Shown: positions 1 through 8,403 of the stretch, one piece after another | Numbering within the stretch: position 1 is the first letter of the stretch | Layout of the letters: every line of letters starts with the position of its first letter | Source: Croceivirga sp. | GTDB taxonomy: Bacteria > Bacteroidota > Bacteroidia > Flavobacteriales > Flavobacteriaceae | Assembly (NCBI GenBank): GCA_028281025.1 | Contig: JANQKR010000049.1 | Coordinates: 1 to 64,000 of the forward strand | DNA length: 64,000 nucleotides | Reading direction: 5' to 3' | The notes under the pieces: generated by a model | The model's database searches: none | What the model saw: only the letters and a program-made list of their open reading frames with translations | What the model was told of the DNA's origin: nothing | Made by a program: the position numbers and the translations under genes

Positions 1-1368
1 CAGGATATGTTCCTAATGGAGGATGTGGATGTTGTGGTGGCGACAATTGCCTTTGGCATGGGAATTGACAAACCGGACGTGCGCTTTGTCATCCATCATG
101 ATATCCCCAAGAGTATTGAAAGTTACTACCAGGAAACGGGTAGGGCCGGTCGTGATGGTGGTGAAGGGCATTGCTTGGCGTATTATTCCTACAAGGATGT
201 GGAAAAGTTGGAGAAATTTATGTCGGGCAAACCTGTGGCAGAACAGGAAATAGGGCATGCGTTACTTCAAGAAATAGTGGCCTACGCAGAAACTTCCATG
301 TCGCGCAGAAAGTTTATCCTACACTATTTTGGGGAAGACTTTGATGAAGTCCATGGGGAAGGAGCGGATATGGATGACAATACCAGGAACCCAAAACCCA
401 AGGAAGAAGCCAAGGATAGCCTGGTCAAACTGTTACGCGTCGTGCAGGATACCATGGAAAAATTCAAGACCAAGGAAATCGTTAAAACCTTGGTGGGGAA
501 GACCAATGCGTTGATTTCTTCACATAGAACGGAGGAAAAGGAAATTTTTGGTATTGGCGAAGACAAGGATGAGCAGTACTGGATGGCCTTGATCAGACAG
601 GTTTTGGTGGCAGGCTATTTGCAAAAAGAGATTGAACAGTACGGGGTATTGCATGTCACGGAAAAAGGGAAGGCATTTTTAGCGGACCCGGTTTCTTTCC
701 TAATGACCAAGGACCATGAATACAAAGAAGAGGAAGATTCCAGTATCATTACCAATGGGAAATCCGCAGGCAATGCAGCGGATGAGAAGCTTTTAAAGTT
801 ACTTCGGGATTTACGAAAAAGGGAGGCCAAAAAAAATGATGTGCCTCCTTTTGTAGTTTTTCAAGACCCTTCTTTGGATGATATGGCCCTCAAATATCCC
901 ATTACCATGGAAGAATTGCTCAATGTACATGGTGTGGGGGAAGGAAAGGCAAAAAAATATGGGAAACCTTTCGTGGAACTTATCTCCAGCTATGTGGAAG
1001 AGAACGATATCATTAGACCGGACGATTTGGTGGTAAAAAGCACGGGAGCAAATTCCGGTCTAAAGCTATACATCATTCAAAGCGTGGACAGAAAATTGCC
1101 CTTGGATGATATCGCCGCCGCCAAAGGCCTGGAACTTCCGGATTTGATCAAAGACATGGAACAGATCGTCTTTAGCGGTACTAAATTAAATCTTGGATAT
1201 TGGGTGGATGAAATCCTGGATGAAGACCAACAAGAGGAGATCCATGAGTATTTTCTGGAAGCCGAAACCGATTCCATAACCGTTGCCATGGGGGAATTTG
1301 ATGGGGATTATGAAGAGGAGGAACTCCGTATCTACCGATTAAAATTTATGAGTGAGGTGGCGAATTAA
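1..1368 (+). CDS. recQ: ATP-dependent DNA helicase RecQ, C-terminal part (5' end outside window)
   Basis: The frame is open from the first base, so the gene starts upstream of the window. The visible part begins at helicase motifs V and VI ([15 protein letters not shown] and [12 protein letters not shown], about residues 15-55), which couple ATP hydrolysis to 3'-5' unwinding. The RecQ zinc-binding/winged-helix region follows ([12 protein letters not shown] near residue 100), then an HRDC-type DNA-binding domain ([16 protein letters not shown], near residue 310) and a helical C-terminal extension. The four zinc-ligand cysteines known from E. coli RecQ are not visible in the RecQ-Ct segment; the region is acidic instead. 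RecQ acts in recombination repair and stalled-fork processing. The family call is firm; the zinc-less state may be normal for flavobacterial RecQ. Confidence 0.95.
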   Translation, partial: QDMFLMEDVDVVVATIAFGMGIDKPDVRFVIHHDIPKSIESYYQETGRAGRDGGEGHCLAYYSYKDVEKLEKFMSGKPVAEQEIGHALLQEIVAYAETSMSRRKFILHYFGEDFDEVHGEGADMDDNTRNPKPKEEAKDSLVKLLRVVQDTMEKFKTKEIVKTLVGKTNALISSHRTEEKEIFGIGEDKDEQYWMALIRQVLVAGYLQKEIEQYGVLHVTEKGKAFLADPVSFLMTKDHEYKEEEDSSIITNGKSAGNAADEKLLKLLRDLRKREAKKNDVPPFVVFQDPSLDDMALKYPITMEELLNVHGVGEGKAKKYGKPFVELISSYVEENDIIRPDDLVVKSTGANSGLKLYIIQSVDRKLPLDDIAAAKGLELPDLIKDMEQIVFSGTKLNLGYWVDEILDEDQQEEIHEYFLEAETDSITVAMGEFDGDYEEEELRIYRLKFMSEVAN

Positions 1369-1396
1369 AAAAGCCCCGAATTACGGGGCCTTTTTT
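1369..1396. terminator. Bidirectional intrinsic terminator between recQ and the CCC-motif gene
   Basis: The stem GCCCCG/CGGGGC has loop AATTA (1373-1389), with an A-run before and a T-run after it. It lies between the convergent recQ stop and the stop of the minus-strand membrane-protein gene, so it can end transcription from both sides. Confidence 0.8.
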
Positions 1397-1709
1397 AAAA
1401 ACTTTCGGAAAACTCCCCCGACGAACTGATCAGGGCGATGATAAATCCAAAATACAATATGAATAGAACAAGCATGATCAGTGATAATGCCAATCCTATA
1501 TAAGAAAGTATCCTTCCTGTCTTCACATTACTGATATCACTGTATAATTCGGGATTTTCATTATACAGTGCTTCGGCACTTTTGGCCTTTACCAGTCCAA
1601 TAATGCTAAAAATGATGGCAAAGGGCCCACAACAGATGAGTGAACCCACAATGGAAATAATTCCCATGGTCAGTACGGTACTGGCGCCCGGTAGGGGTTG
1701 TTGGCTCAT
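1395..1709 (-). CDS. CCC-motif membrane protein (DUF4190-like), copy 1
   Basis: This 104-residue protein has two hydrophobic segments (about residues 15-40 and 67-97) joined by a polar loop carrying YNENPELYSDIS. The first segment holds paired cysteines (LICCGP), typical of the small flavobacterial 'CCC motif membrane protein' group. It is a paralogue of the next gene upstream (1722-2060), which has the same two-helix layout and a matching LYLSSPESYSNYS loop. The gap to that gene is 12 bases, and the same spacing separates that gene from the DUF2752 gene, so the three probably form one operon read from 2381 downward. The function is unknown; inner-membrane location is inferred from hydrophobicity. 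Confidence 0.8.
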   Translation of the reverse strand: MSQQPLPGASTVLTMGIISIVGSLICCGPFAIIFSIIGLVKAKSAEALYNENPELYSDISNVKTGRILSYIGLALSLIMLVLFILYFGFIIALISSSGEFSESF

Positions 1710-1721
1710 GCTGGATATGGA

Positions 1722-2060
1722 TTATTCGGTTTCAACGCCGTATTGTTCCATCATTTCATTTACCCTTTCCATATATCCTTCCCATCCGCCTAATTGGTTT
1801 ATTTGGTATAAAGACCATAAAAGTGTCAAGACACCCAATACCAATCCTATTATGGTTATAATTTTTGCAGTTTTTAATTGACTGTAATTACTATAACTTT
1901 CTGGGCTTGACAAGTAGAGTTTTTCATCTTTTCTCAGCAATATAAAGGCAATTCCGGAGAGCAGTATCCCCCCAATTCCCATGCTGAAGCAACAGCATAA
2001 AAAAGAAATGATGGCCAATACCAAAGAAATAGTAACATTCGGTAGTTTTTGTTGTTCCAT
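1722..2060 (-). CDS. CCC-motif membrane protein, copy 2
   Basis: This 112-residue protein has two predicted membrane helices. The first carries three consecutive cysteines (ISFLCCCFSMGIGG), the hallmark of the group; the loop (KLYLSSPESYSNYSQLKTAK) resembles that of the downstream paralogue. The C-terminal 25 residues are hydrophilic and acidic. It is the middle gene of a three-gene operon with 12-base spacers. Tandem duplication of this family next to a DUF2752 gene suggests a shared membrane role, but I recognise no enzyme motif and assign no function. Confidence 0.8.
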   Translation of the reverse strand: MEQQKLPNVTISLVLAIISFLCCCFSMGIGGILLSGIAFILLRKDEKLYLSSPESYSNYSQLKTAKIITIIGLVLGVLTLLWSLYQINQLGGWEGYMERVNEMMEQYGVETE

Positions 2061-2072
2061 AATTTAAAGTGT

Positions 2073-2381
2073 TTAGTGTATCAGTTTTATGATGTAGTTG
2101 ATTAAAATTAAGGCTACGGAAGCAATACTGAGCCAAATGATGGATTGATTGGCATATCTTAAATTGAAAAATTTATTGAGCACCAGTATCAATGCCAGGG
2201 GAATTAATGTAAAAATAGCGGGATACATATAAAAAGCGGCGATGAAATCCCCGTTAAAAAACAGGAGGATCGCCCGCTGTAAACCACATCCTGGACAGTC
2301 AAAGCCCAGCACCTGTTTGGTGTAACAGGGGAGCATATAATCTTGAAGCCCCATATAAGATATGTTTGCCGTAGAATCCAT
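2073..2381 (-). CDS. DUF2752 membrane protein
   Basis: This 102-residue protein contains the DUF2752 signature CPGCGLQRA (near residues 29-37), followed by two or three hydrophobic segments. The paired cysteines in CPGCG are diagnostic of the family, whose biochemical role is not established. It is the first gene of the three-gene operon with the two CCC-motif proteins. The 73-base gap to the divergent Smr-domain gene at 2455 must contain the promoters of both units; I saw no perfect TAnnTTTG box there. Confidence 0.85.
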   Translation of the reverse strand: MDSTANISYMGLQDYMLPCYTKQVLGFDCPGCGLQRAILLFFNGDFIAAFYMYPAIFTLIPLALILVLNKFFNLRYANQSIIWLSIASVALILINYIIKLIH

Positions 2382-2454
2382 GCTTTAACTTTTTACAGGC
2401 TTAAAATACTATTATTTTTAGTTTTGGAGTAATAAGAGCATAAAATTTAGGGTC

Positions 2455-2994
2455 ATGGCAGGATTTGAATTGGGGGATAAGGTCGAGGTTTTGGATGAGG
2501 CCATTGAAGGGATTGTTATCGCCATTGAAGGAACGGTCATTACCCTTGAAACAAAAGATGGTTTTCCCCTACAATTTCCCAGTTCCCAATTGATAAAATC
2601 GGGAAGGGCACTAAATGTGGGAAATTATGAAGCTTTTCAGGCAAAAAAAGAAAAGGAAAGGCCGGAAAAAAAGAAAATAAAGGTACCCAAACCCAAAGAG
2701 CGCAATGCCCCTAAAATGGAAGTGGACCTGCATATCCATCAGTTGACCAATTCAACCAGGGGAATGACCAATTTTGATATGTTAAATCTACAGGTGGAAA
2801 CCGCCAAACGCCAATTGGAATTTGCCATTGACAAACGAATTCAGAAAGTGGTCTTCATCCATGGCGTAGGAGAAGGAATACTTAAGGAAGAATTGAACTA
2901 TCTCTTTAAAAAATATCCAGTTGATTTTTACGATGCCGAATACCAGAAATATGGCCTTGGGGCTACCGAAGTGTACATTTACCAAAATTCCTAA
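2455..2994 (+). CDS. Smr/MutS2-domain protein with N-terminal DUF2027-like region
   Basis: The 179-residue protein begins with a small beta-rich domain (about residues 1-50, GDKVEVLDEAIEGIVIAIEG), as in DUF2027. A lysine-rich linker (KKEKERPEKKKIKVPKPKE) follows, then a C-terminal Smr domain (about 85-179) with the signatures VDLHIH and VVFIHGVGEGILKEEL. Smr domains are nucleic-acid-binding or nicking modules found in MutS2 and alone; the HGxGxGxL motif is the conserved loop. The stop overlaps the stop of the convergent lipoprotein gene by four bases (2991-2994). The ATG at 2455 is the first in the frame and places the conserved domain correctly. The cellular role is not established. Confidence 0.85.
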   Translation: MAGFELGDKVEVLDEAIEGIVIAIEGTVITLETKDGFPLQFPSSQLIKSGRALNVGNYEAFQAKKEKERPEKKKIKVPKPKERNAPKMEVDLHIHQLTNSTRGMTNFDMLNLQVETAKRQLEFAIDKRIQKVVFIHGVGEGILKEELNYLFKKYPVDFYDAEYQKYGLGATEVYIYQNS

Positions 2995-3983
2995 TTGGTT
3001 CTGGTAGTAATCGTCCCGAAAACATAGGTTTCTATTTCAGGGGCGTTGTTTTCGTTGGCGTCCTGCACTATAAAACTACTTAAGGTAAAGGTATGGTCAA
3101 AGCTTGGATTTTCCGGTGTGCTATCAGCGCCTTGCACAGTGGTAATGGAGAGCATACCCGAAATGGTAGTAAATGAATTTACCAAATCGGGGTCATCCGT
3201 TGTTAGGGTACAAATGGTTTCATCAGTCACAATTTTTCGAAAAACCCTATTGGTAAACATGGCTGTTGTGTCATTGACCATATTCCCTAGAGTAACTGTC
3301 CTTGGTTCACTGGTAACCGCATTGATCAGAATTGAACTTGGAAACTCCAGACCTATGGCTTCATCATTTATAACTTTAAAAAGCTGTACGTTGGCCCCTT
3401 CGGTTCCACAACTGGCTATGACTGAACTGTTGTAATTGGAAAAAACAAGGTCAACACTGCTGTCAACCGTGGTGGTGTAGGTACCAAAATCCAAACCCGG
3501 TTGATCGGTTATTCGTTCTCCGTTGTTGCCGAGTAGGGTCAAGTCCGAAATACTGATATCATGGGCATAGGTTTTAGTGGCACTGGTTACCGTATCCACG
3601 GAAGATATCAAACTCAAAACACCCGCGCTTGCCGTGGTCTCTTCCAAAATTGTGGGTGTGGCAGGTGGAATATCACTACAGAAATAGGTATTCGCCACGT
3701 TTTCCGAAAAAAGCCTGTAGGTTAGGGTGGATTGATTTGCCAAACTGCTCGTTGCGGGCTCTGAAGAGGTTTCATTGGCTATCAGACCAGATTGGAGCTG
3801 TAGTATAAGCGCTTCGTCTTCAACTATCTTAAAAAAGAGGGTTCTTTGGAGATCCGTTTGATTAAACTGCACGGGGCAAAAAGCGACTGTACCTTCGTCA
3901 AAATCTATATTTTCAATCTGCAAATCCCCATCACTACAAGCTATGACAGAGACAAGTAAAAGTGCAACAGTTATTTTTTTCAT
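2991..3983 (-). CDS. Hypothetical lipoprotein
   Basis: The 330-residue protein starts with a lipoprotein signal (MKKITVALLLVSVIACSDGD, lipobox cysteine at residue 16), so it is probably anchored in the outer or inner membrane facing the periplasm. The mature part is rich in Thr, Ser, Asn and Asp and seems to contain two related halves, each with a cysteine-containing beta segment (TVAFCPVQ; SVIASCGTEG) and a SVDTV/TTVQG-type stretch. No catalytic motif was recognised. It stands alone between convergent and divergent neighbours, with its own promoter presumably in 3984-4095. The function is unknown. Confidence 0.75.
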   Translation of the reverse strand: MKKITVALLLVSVIACSDGDLQIENIDFDEGTVAFCPVQFNQTDLQRTLFFKIVEDEALILQLQSGLIANETSSEPATSSLANQSTLTYRLFSENVANTYFCSDIPPATPTILEETTASAGVLSLISSVDTVTSATKTYAHDISISDLTLLGNNGERITDQPGLDFGTYTTTVDSSVDLVFSNYNSSVIASCGTEGANVQLFKVINDEAIGLEFPSSILINAVTSEPRTVTLGNMVNDTTAMFTNRVFRKIVTDETICTLTTDDPDLVNSFTTISGMLSITTVQGADSTPENPSFDHTFTLSSFIVQDANENNAPEIETYVFGTITTRTN

Positions 3984-4035
3984 GAAGTCAAATTTAGGGC
4001 AAATTCAGTGCACCCTACTTTAATGACCTTTTTTA

Positions 4036-4070
4036 TTTGGAAGAAATTAACGCAGTATTGGCTATTTTTG
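4036..4070 (+). promoter_or_regulatory. Probable flavobacterial promoter of the cysteine desulfurase gene
   Basis: A TTTG at 4036-4039 and TATTTTTG at 4063-4070 fit the Bacteroidota -33/-7 pattern (TTG, 17-23 bases, TAnnTTTG) with a 23-base spacer. The start codon lies 26 bases after the -7 box. Confidence 0.5.
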
Positions 4071-4095
4071 GACGATTTTAAATCCATATAGTCGT

Positions 4096-5244
4096 ATGCA
4101 AAAAGTGTATTTGGATAATGCCGCCACCACACAGGTTAGGGACGAGGTCATTATAAAAATGCAGGATGCCTTGGCCAACTGCTTCGGAAACCCTTCGTCT
4201 ACCCACAGTTTTGGAAGATCGGCGAAGACGGCAATCGAAAAAACAAGAAAGACCATTGCCAAATATTTGAATGCCCATCCCTCTGAAATCATATTCACTT
4301 CAGGAGGGACTGAAGCGGATAACATGATTTTAAGATGTGCCGTTAGGGATTTGGACGTGAAAACGATCATTACCTCAAAAATTGAACACCATGCGGTTTT
4401 GCATACGGCAGAAGAATTGGAGAAGGAATACGGTATCGCCTTGCGCTTTGTGCAATTGGATGGGCATGGAAATCCCGATCTAAATCATCTGGAGCACTTA
4501 CTGGCGGGGGATGCTTCCAAAAAACTGGTCAGCTTAATGCATGTGAACAATGAAATAGGAAACCTCATTGACATTGCGGCGATAGGAATGCTTTGCCGGG
4601 ACTACGATGCCCTTTTCCATTCAGATACGGTACAGTCCATTGGTCATTTTGAATGGAATGCCCAGGAAGTTCCCGTGGATTTCATGACAGCGGCGGCACA
4701 CAAATTTCACGGTCCCAAAGGGATTGGTTTTGCCTTTGTACGAAAGAATTCCGGGTTAAGGCCCCTTATAGTGGGCGGGGCACAGGAACGGGGATTTAGG
4801 GCGGGGACGGAACCCTTTCACAATATTGTGGGGCTTGAAGAGGCCTTTATAGCGTCCTACGACAATTTGCGTGACGAAAAGGCCTATGTGACCGAACTCA
4901 AAAAGTATTTTGTGGAAAAACTCAAAACCGAGATACCCAACATTGAGTTTAATGGCCTTTCCGGCGATATGGAGCGCAGTACCTATACGTTGACCAATGT
5001 ACGGCTGCCCCTGGATGCCCAAAAATCCCTAATGTTATTGTTTCACTTGGATTTAAAGGGAATAGCTTGCTCCAAAGGGAGTGCGTGCCAATCTGGGAGC
5101 ACCAAAGGGTCCCATGTACTGCAGGAAATCTTATCCGAAGAAGAGCTTAAAAAACCCTCTTTGCGATTTTCCTTTTCAAAATACAATACCAAAGAAGAAT
5201 TGGACTATACCATTGCCGTTTTGAAGGATTTTGCAGCGGGGTAA
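4096..5244 (+). CDS. Cysteine desulfurase (class V aminotransferase, IscS/NifS type)
   Basis: This 382-residue PLP enzyme removes sulfur from L-cysteine as an enzyme persulfide for Fe-S cluster or tRNA thiolation pathways. The N-terminus YLDNAATTQ and FTSGGTEADN (near residue 75) are family hallmarks. The PLP lysine is in AAHKFHGPKG near residue 203, and the catalytic cysteine is in GSACQSGS near residue 330, on the loop that follows CSKGSAC. The length is close to NifS/IscS. No iscU, iscR or suf genes are adjacent, so whether it is the housekeeping or a specialised desulfurase cannot be told here. It converges on the next gene with only a four-base gap. Confidence 0.92.
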   Translation: MQKVYLDNAATTQVRDEVIIKMQDALANCFGNPSSTHSFGRSAKTAIEKTRKTIAKYLNAHPSEIIFTSGGTEADNMILRCAVRDLDVKTIITSKIEHHAVLHTAEELEKEYGIALRFVQLDGHGNPDLNHLEHLLAGDASKKLVSLMHVNNEIGNLIDIAAIGMLCRDYDALFHSDTVQSIGHFEWNAQEVPVDFMTAAAHKFHGPKGIGFAFVRKNSGLRPLIVGGAQERGFRAGTEPFHNIVGLEEAFIASYDNLRDEKAYVTELKKYFVEKLKTEIPNIEFNGLSGDMERSTYTLTNVRLPLDAQKSLMLLFHLDLKGIACSKGSACQSGSTKGSHVLQEILSEEELKKPSLRFSFSKYNTKEELDYTIAVLKDFAAG

Positions 5245-5248
5245 AGGG

Positions 5249-5899
5249 TTAAACCTTCTTTTTTCGTTTTTTCTCTTTATCGTAGGGAAATTTTCGGGAA
5301 GCCGCTTTCATCATTTTGTCAATAAGTTCATCCGTGTTCTTTCCCGTCTTTTTGGTGATGACCTTTTCATACTTCCAGAGCAGCTTGCCAGTGGCTCCAT
5401 CACTGATTTTGATTCCTATCCTTCCAAAATTGGCATTTCCCCTGAAATAGTCCAATAAGCTAAAGTCCGTGGAAACACCTTTGGAAAGTAAGACGTTTAG
5501 GTCAAGGGTGCCACTGATTATACCGTCCACACCAAGAATTTCCGATAATTCCTTTACGGTTTGGACGTCAATATTCTCATAAGTGATGCCATTCCTTAGT
5601 AGTAGTGCATTGGTTTCTTCCACATTTTGAAAATCCACGTTGAATTTCTTACGTTTTTTTCTGCGGGAGAAATAGGTCTCCAAAGCATCCTGTACGGCAT
5701 ACCCCTCTTTTTTTGCGAGTTCCCTTAACTCATCACTGGAAATGTTGCGCTCCAGTTCCAATTGTGTGATAAAGGGAACAATGGCCAAAACCTCATGATC
5801 CTCGGAAAGCGTGTCAAAACGACTGCTTTCAAAGATGTCCTTTTGGGCATTGCCCAAAAAAAACCAAGGGATACAAAAAAAGAAAACCAGTTTTTTCAT
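5249..5899 (-). CDS. Secreted hypothetical protein with CsgG/GNA1162-like features
   Basis: The 216-residue protein has a signal peptide (MKKLVFFFCIPWFFLGNAQ). The mature part has a basic stretch (FSRRKKRKKF) and then a pattern reminiscent of CsgG/GNA1162-type periplasmic proteins: GVDGIISGTLDLN followed by IKISDGATGKLLWKYEK, where the second motif describes a strand pair before a C-terminal helix. The tail is very lysine-rich (KEKKRKKKV). The gene starts nine bases downstream of the TonB-receptor stop and is probably cotranscribed with it. I infer a cell-envelope role; the family resemblance is weak and the function is not established. Confidence 0.65.
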   Translation of the reverse strand: MKKLVFFFCIPWFFLGNAQKDIFESSRFDTLSEDHEVLAIVPFITQLELERNISSDELRELAKKEGYAVQDALETYFSRRKKRKKFNVDFQNVEETNALLLRNGITYENIDVQTVKELSEILGVDGIISGTLDLNVLLSKGVSTDFSLLDYFRGNANFGRIGIKISDGATGKLLWKYEKVITKKTGKNTDELIDKMMKAASRKFPYDKEKKRKKKV

Positions 5900-5907
5900 T
5901 ATACACC

Positions 5908-8403
5908 TTAAAACTTCATACGTAATTTAACGTTCAGTAAACGGGATGTCAAAAAATTGGGCACTGCAAATTGTTGTTGGGTGTCAACATCCCTTACCCA
6001 TGTATTGGTTATGGAATTCTGGTTGTTGAAAATATTGAAAATCTCAAATCCCATGTCCAACTCCTTAAACCCATATAACCAATGTCCCTTTTGGTACCTG
6101 CTGTTTCTGTCGGCAAAAATATAGGAAATGCCCAAATCTGCCCGTCTATAATCTCTTAATCTATTCTGAAAATCGTAGGGATCCGCATTGTTTGGGGAAC
6201 CTCCTGGTACCCCGGTATTGTAGACCAGGTTTACGTACAGTTTCATATTGGGAATCGTGGGCATATAATCCTGGAACAATACACCCAGCTTCAATCGCTG
6301 GTCCGTTGGCCTGGAAATATATCCTCTGTCCCCTATGTTTTCCTTTGTCTGTAAATACCCCAGACTTATCCATGATTCCGCTCCAGGGATAAAGGCGCCA
6401 TTAAGTCTAAAGTCAAATCCATAGGCAAAGGCCTTGGCAATGTTATCTGCCCTGTAACGTATCCTGACATCTTCAACTGTGTAGGTATTTACATTGTCCA
6501 GTTTTTTGTAGTAGGCCTCACTAATAAGGGTAAAAGGTCTATCGAACAGTGAAAAACTGTACTCGTTTCCAGCAACGAAGTGTATAGATCTCTGCGCTTC
6601 CACCTCAGGATTTACCAGTCCATTGATGTCGCGTAGCTCCCTATAAAATGGAGGTTGTTGATAACTGCCGATGGCCAATCTGAACAAGACGTCATTTTCC
6701 CAGTTCGGTTTTATGGCAAATTGTGCCCTGGGGCTCAACAAAAATTGATGGTTGCTTTCAAATCCTTCGCCGGATATGATCCACTGTTGCGCCCGGATCC
6801 CCAAATTGTAGTAAATGGCGTTTTCACCCCAGCGGGTTTGGTTGCCGAACTGAAGGAACCCGGAAAAACGATCCGTTTGCACAAAATTGGTGGCCCTTGC
6901 GCTTTCAAAAGGAACAATAGCCCCTTCAAAAGGCTCTTCGGGCTCATTGTTTACCAATCCAGCGTTGGGAGGTCTTATGAAAAAACCAGCAGAATCCAGA
7001 AACTCGGCTTCATTCAATCGGTCTCGAAAATCTTCATGGCTATAACGTAACCCCCATTCCAATGACTTTCCATTTTTTTTGAGTATTCCCCTATGGGTAA
7101 GGTTCACAATCAATGCATCCAGTTGGTTTCTTGCCCTATTGAACTGGGAACCAATCCCCCTGCTTTGGGTTACTTCACCTAAGTTCTCACTTCCAAGATT
7201 GGTATCGATCTCCCCAAGCTCATAGTTGGCAATGACATCTGTAAACTCCTCTTCCAGGGCATGATAAATTGATGAGGTAAAACTGAGTTTGACATCCTCA
7301 TTCATCAAAAAATCGGCCTTTAAAGCTCCAAATTGGGTTTCGTAACTATTTTGTTCCTTTCCCTCATAAAAAACAACCAGTGCCCTGGGTTCCAATAGAC
7401 TCCCAAAATTGGTCTGTCTGGAAATGGGCTCATTTTTATAGTTGTTTATGGAAATATTTCCCAAAAACCCCAGTTTTAAACGGTCACTTATTTGATGGGT
7501 CATATAGGTCTGGGCATCAAAAAAGATGGGGACAACATTGGTCAGGGTCTGTTGGCTATTCACAAATAGGGCATTATTTCTGTAACGAACCCCGGTAATG
7601 GTGGTGAAATTCTTTTTTTTCGAAACGGTTTCCAATGTACTGCTGGCACCAAGAAGACTACCCTCTACCGCTATGGAAAAAGATGAAGGTATTTTGTAGG
7701 TAATATCGAGTACTGAGGAAAGTTTGTCGCCGTATTTAGCCTGAAAGCCGCCTGCGGCAAAGCTTACATTTTCCACTAGGCTGCTGTTCACAAAACTGAA
7801 TCCTTCCTGTTGTGCCGATCGAATCAAGAAAGGTCTGTACACTTCAATGCCATTGACATAAACCAGGTTTTCATCAAAATTTCCACCACGCACATTGTAT
7901 TGGGTACTCAGTTCATTGTTAAAGGAAACCCCCGGCAAGAGTTTTAAAATATTCTCCACTCCTGCATTGACCCCTGGTATTTTTCGGACGATTTCCGGGG
8001 TGATCGTTGTGGCGCCGGTGACACTGCGTTGTCCCGTTGGAGTGACCTTTACTTCGGCAATTTGGATGGTCTTTAAGGCCATCACCGGATTGAACTCAAA
8101 AATTTCATTGGTGGTCAAAATAATGTCCTTTAAAACAACATCTTCATGACCAAGATGTGAAAAGACAATGGTCATTTTTCTGTCCGCTACCAGTTCAAGG
8201 AGATAAAAACCATTGACGTTTGTTGTTGTTCCTGTTCCAGAAACGGAAATATTGACATTGGCCAAAGGTTCTTGTTGCTCATTAAGCACATGACCGGACA
8301 CGACCGCAGTTTGCCCAAATGAAAACGATACCATTGAAAAAACGGCGAATAGGACGACCGGGAAATTGGTCCATCTGCTATTTTCTAAAGAAGGTTTCTT
8401 CAA
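5908..8403 (-). CDS. TonB-dependent outer-membrane receptor with carboxypeptidase-like N-domain
   Basis: The 831-residue protein has a signal peptide ending in SFSFGQ (about residue 31). A carboxypeptidase-regulatory-like beta domain follows (about 33-120, VSGHVLNEQQEPLANVNISV), then a TonB plug (about 125-230, ending in YNVRGGNFDENLVYVNGIEVY) and a long beta-barrel finishing in LRMKF with the C-terminal Phe needed for outer-membrane assembly. Such receptors import siderophores, cofactors or oligomers using TonB energy; nothing in sequence or context fixes the ligand. The start overlaps the end of the upstream M23 peptidase gene by 26 bases, so the two are translationally linked. It is not a SusC: it is shorter and has no SusD partner. 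Confidence 0.9.
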   Translation of the reverse strand: MKKPSLENSRWTNFPVVLFAVFSMVSFSFGQTAVVSGHVLNEQQEPLANVNISVSGTGTTTNVNGFYLLELVADRKMTIVFSHLGHEDVVLKDIILTTNEIFEFNPVMALKTIQIAEVKVTPTGQRSVTGATTITPEIVRKIPGVNAGVENILKLLPGVSFNNELSTQYNVRGGNFDENLVYVNGIEVYRPFLIRSAQQEGFSFVNSSLVENVSFAAGGFQAKYGDKLSSVLDITYKIPSSFSIAVEGSLLGASSTLETVSKKKNFTTITGVRYRNNALFVNSQQTLTNVVPIFFDAQTYMTHQISDRLKLGFLGNISINNYKNEPISRQTNFGSLLEPRALVVFYEGKEQNSYETQFGALKADFLMNEDVKLSFTSSIYHALEEEFTDVIANYELGEIDTNLGSENLGEVTQSRGIGSQFNRARNQLDALIVNLTHRGILKKNGKSLEWGLRYSHEDFRDRLNEAEFLDSAGFFIRPPNAGLVNNEPEEPFEGAIVPFESARATNFVQTDRFSGFLQFGNQTRWGENAIYYNLGIRAQQWIISGEGFESNHQFLLSPRAQFAIKPNWENDVLFRLAIGSYQQPPFYRELRDINGLVNPEVEAQRSIHFVAGNEYSFSLFDRPFTLISEAYYKKLDNVNTYTVEDVRIRYRADNIAKAFAYGFDFRLNGAFIPGAESWISLGYLQTKENIGDRGYISRPTDQRLKLGVLFQDYMPTIPNMKLYVNLVYNTGVPGGSPNNADPYDFQNRLRDYRRADLGISYIFADRNSRYQKGHWLYGFKELDMGFEIFNIFNNQNSITNTWVRDVDTQQQFAVPNFLTSRLLNVKLRMKF

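Noticed and set aside
5908-8403. SusC transporter
   Set aside because: It is shorter than SusC, has no SusD neighbour, and is linked instead to an M23 peptidase and a small secreted protein.
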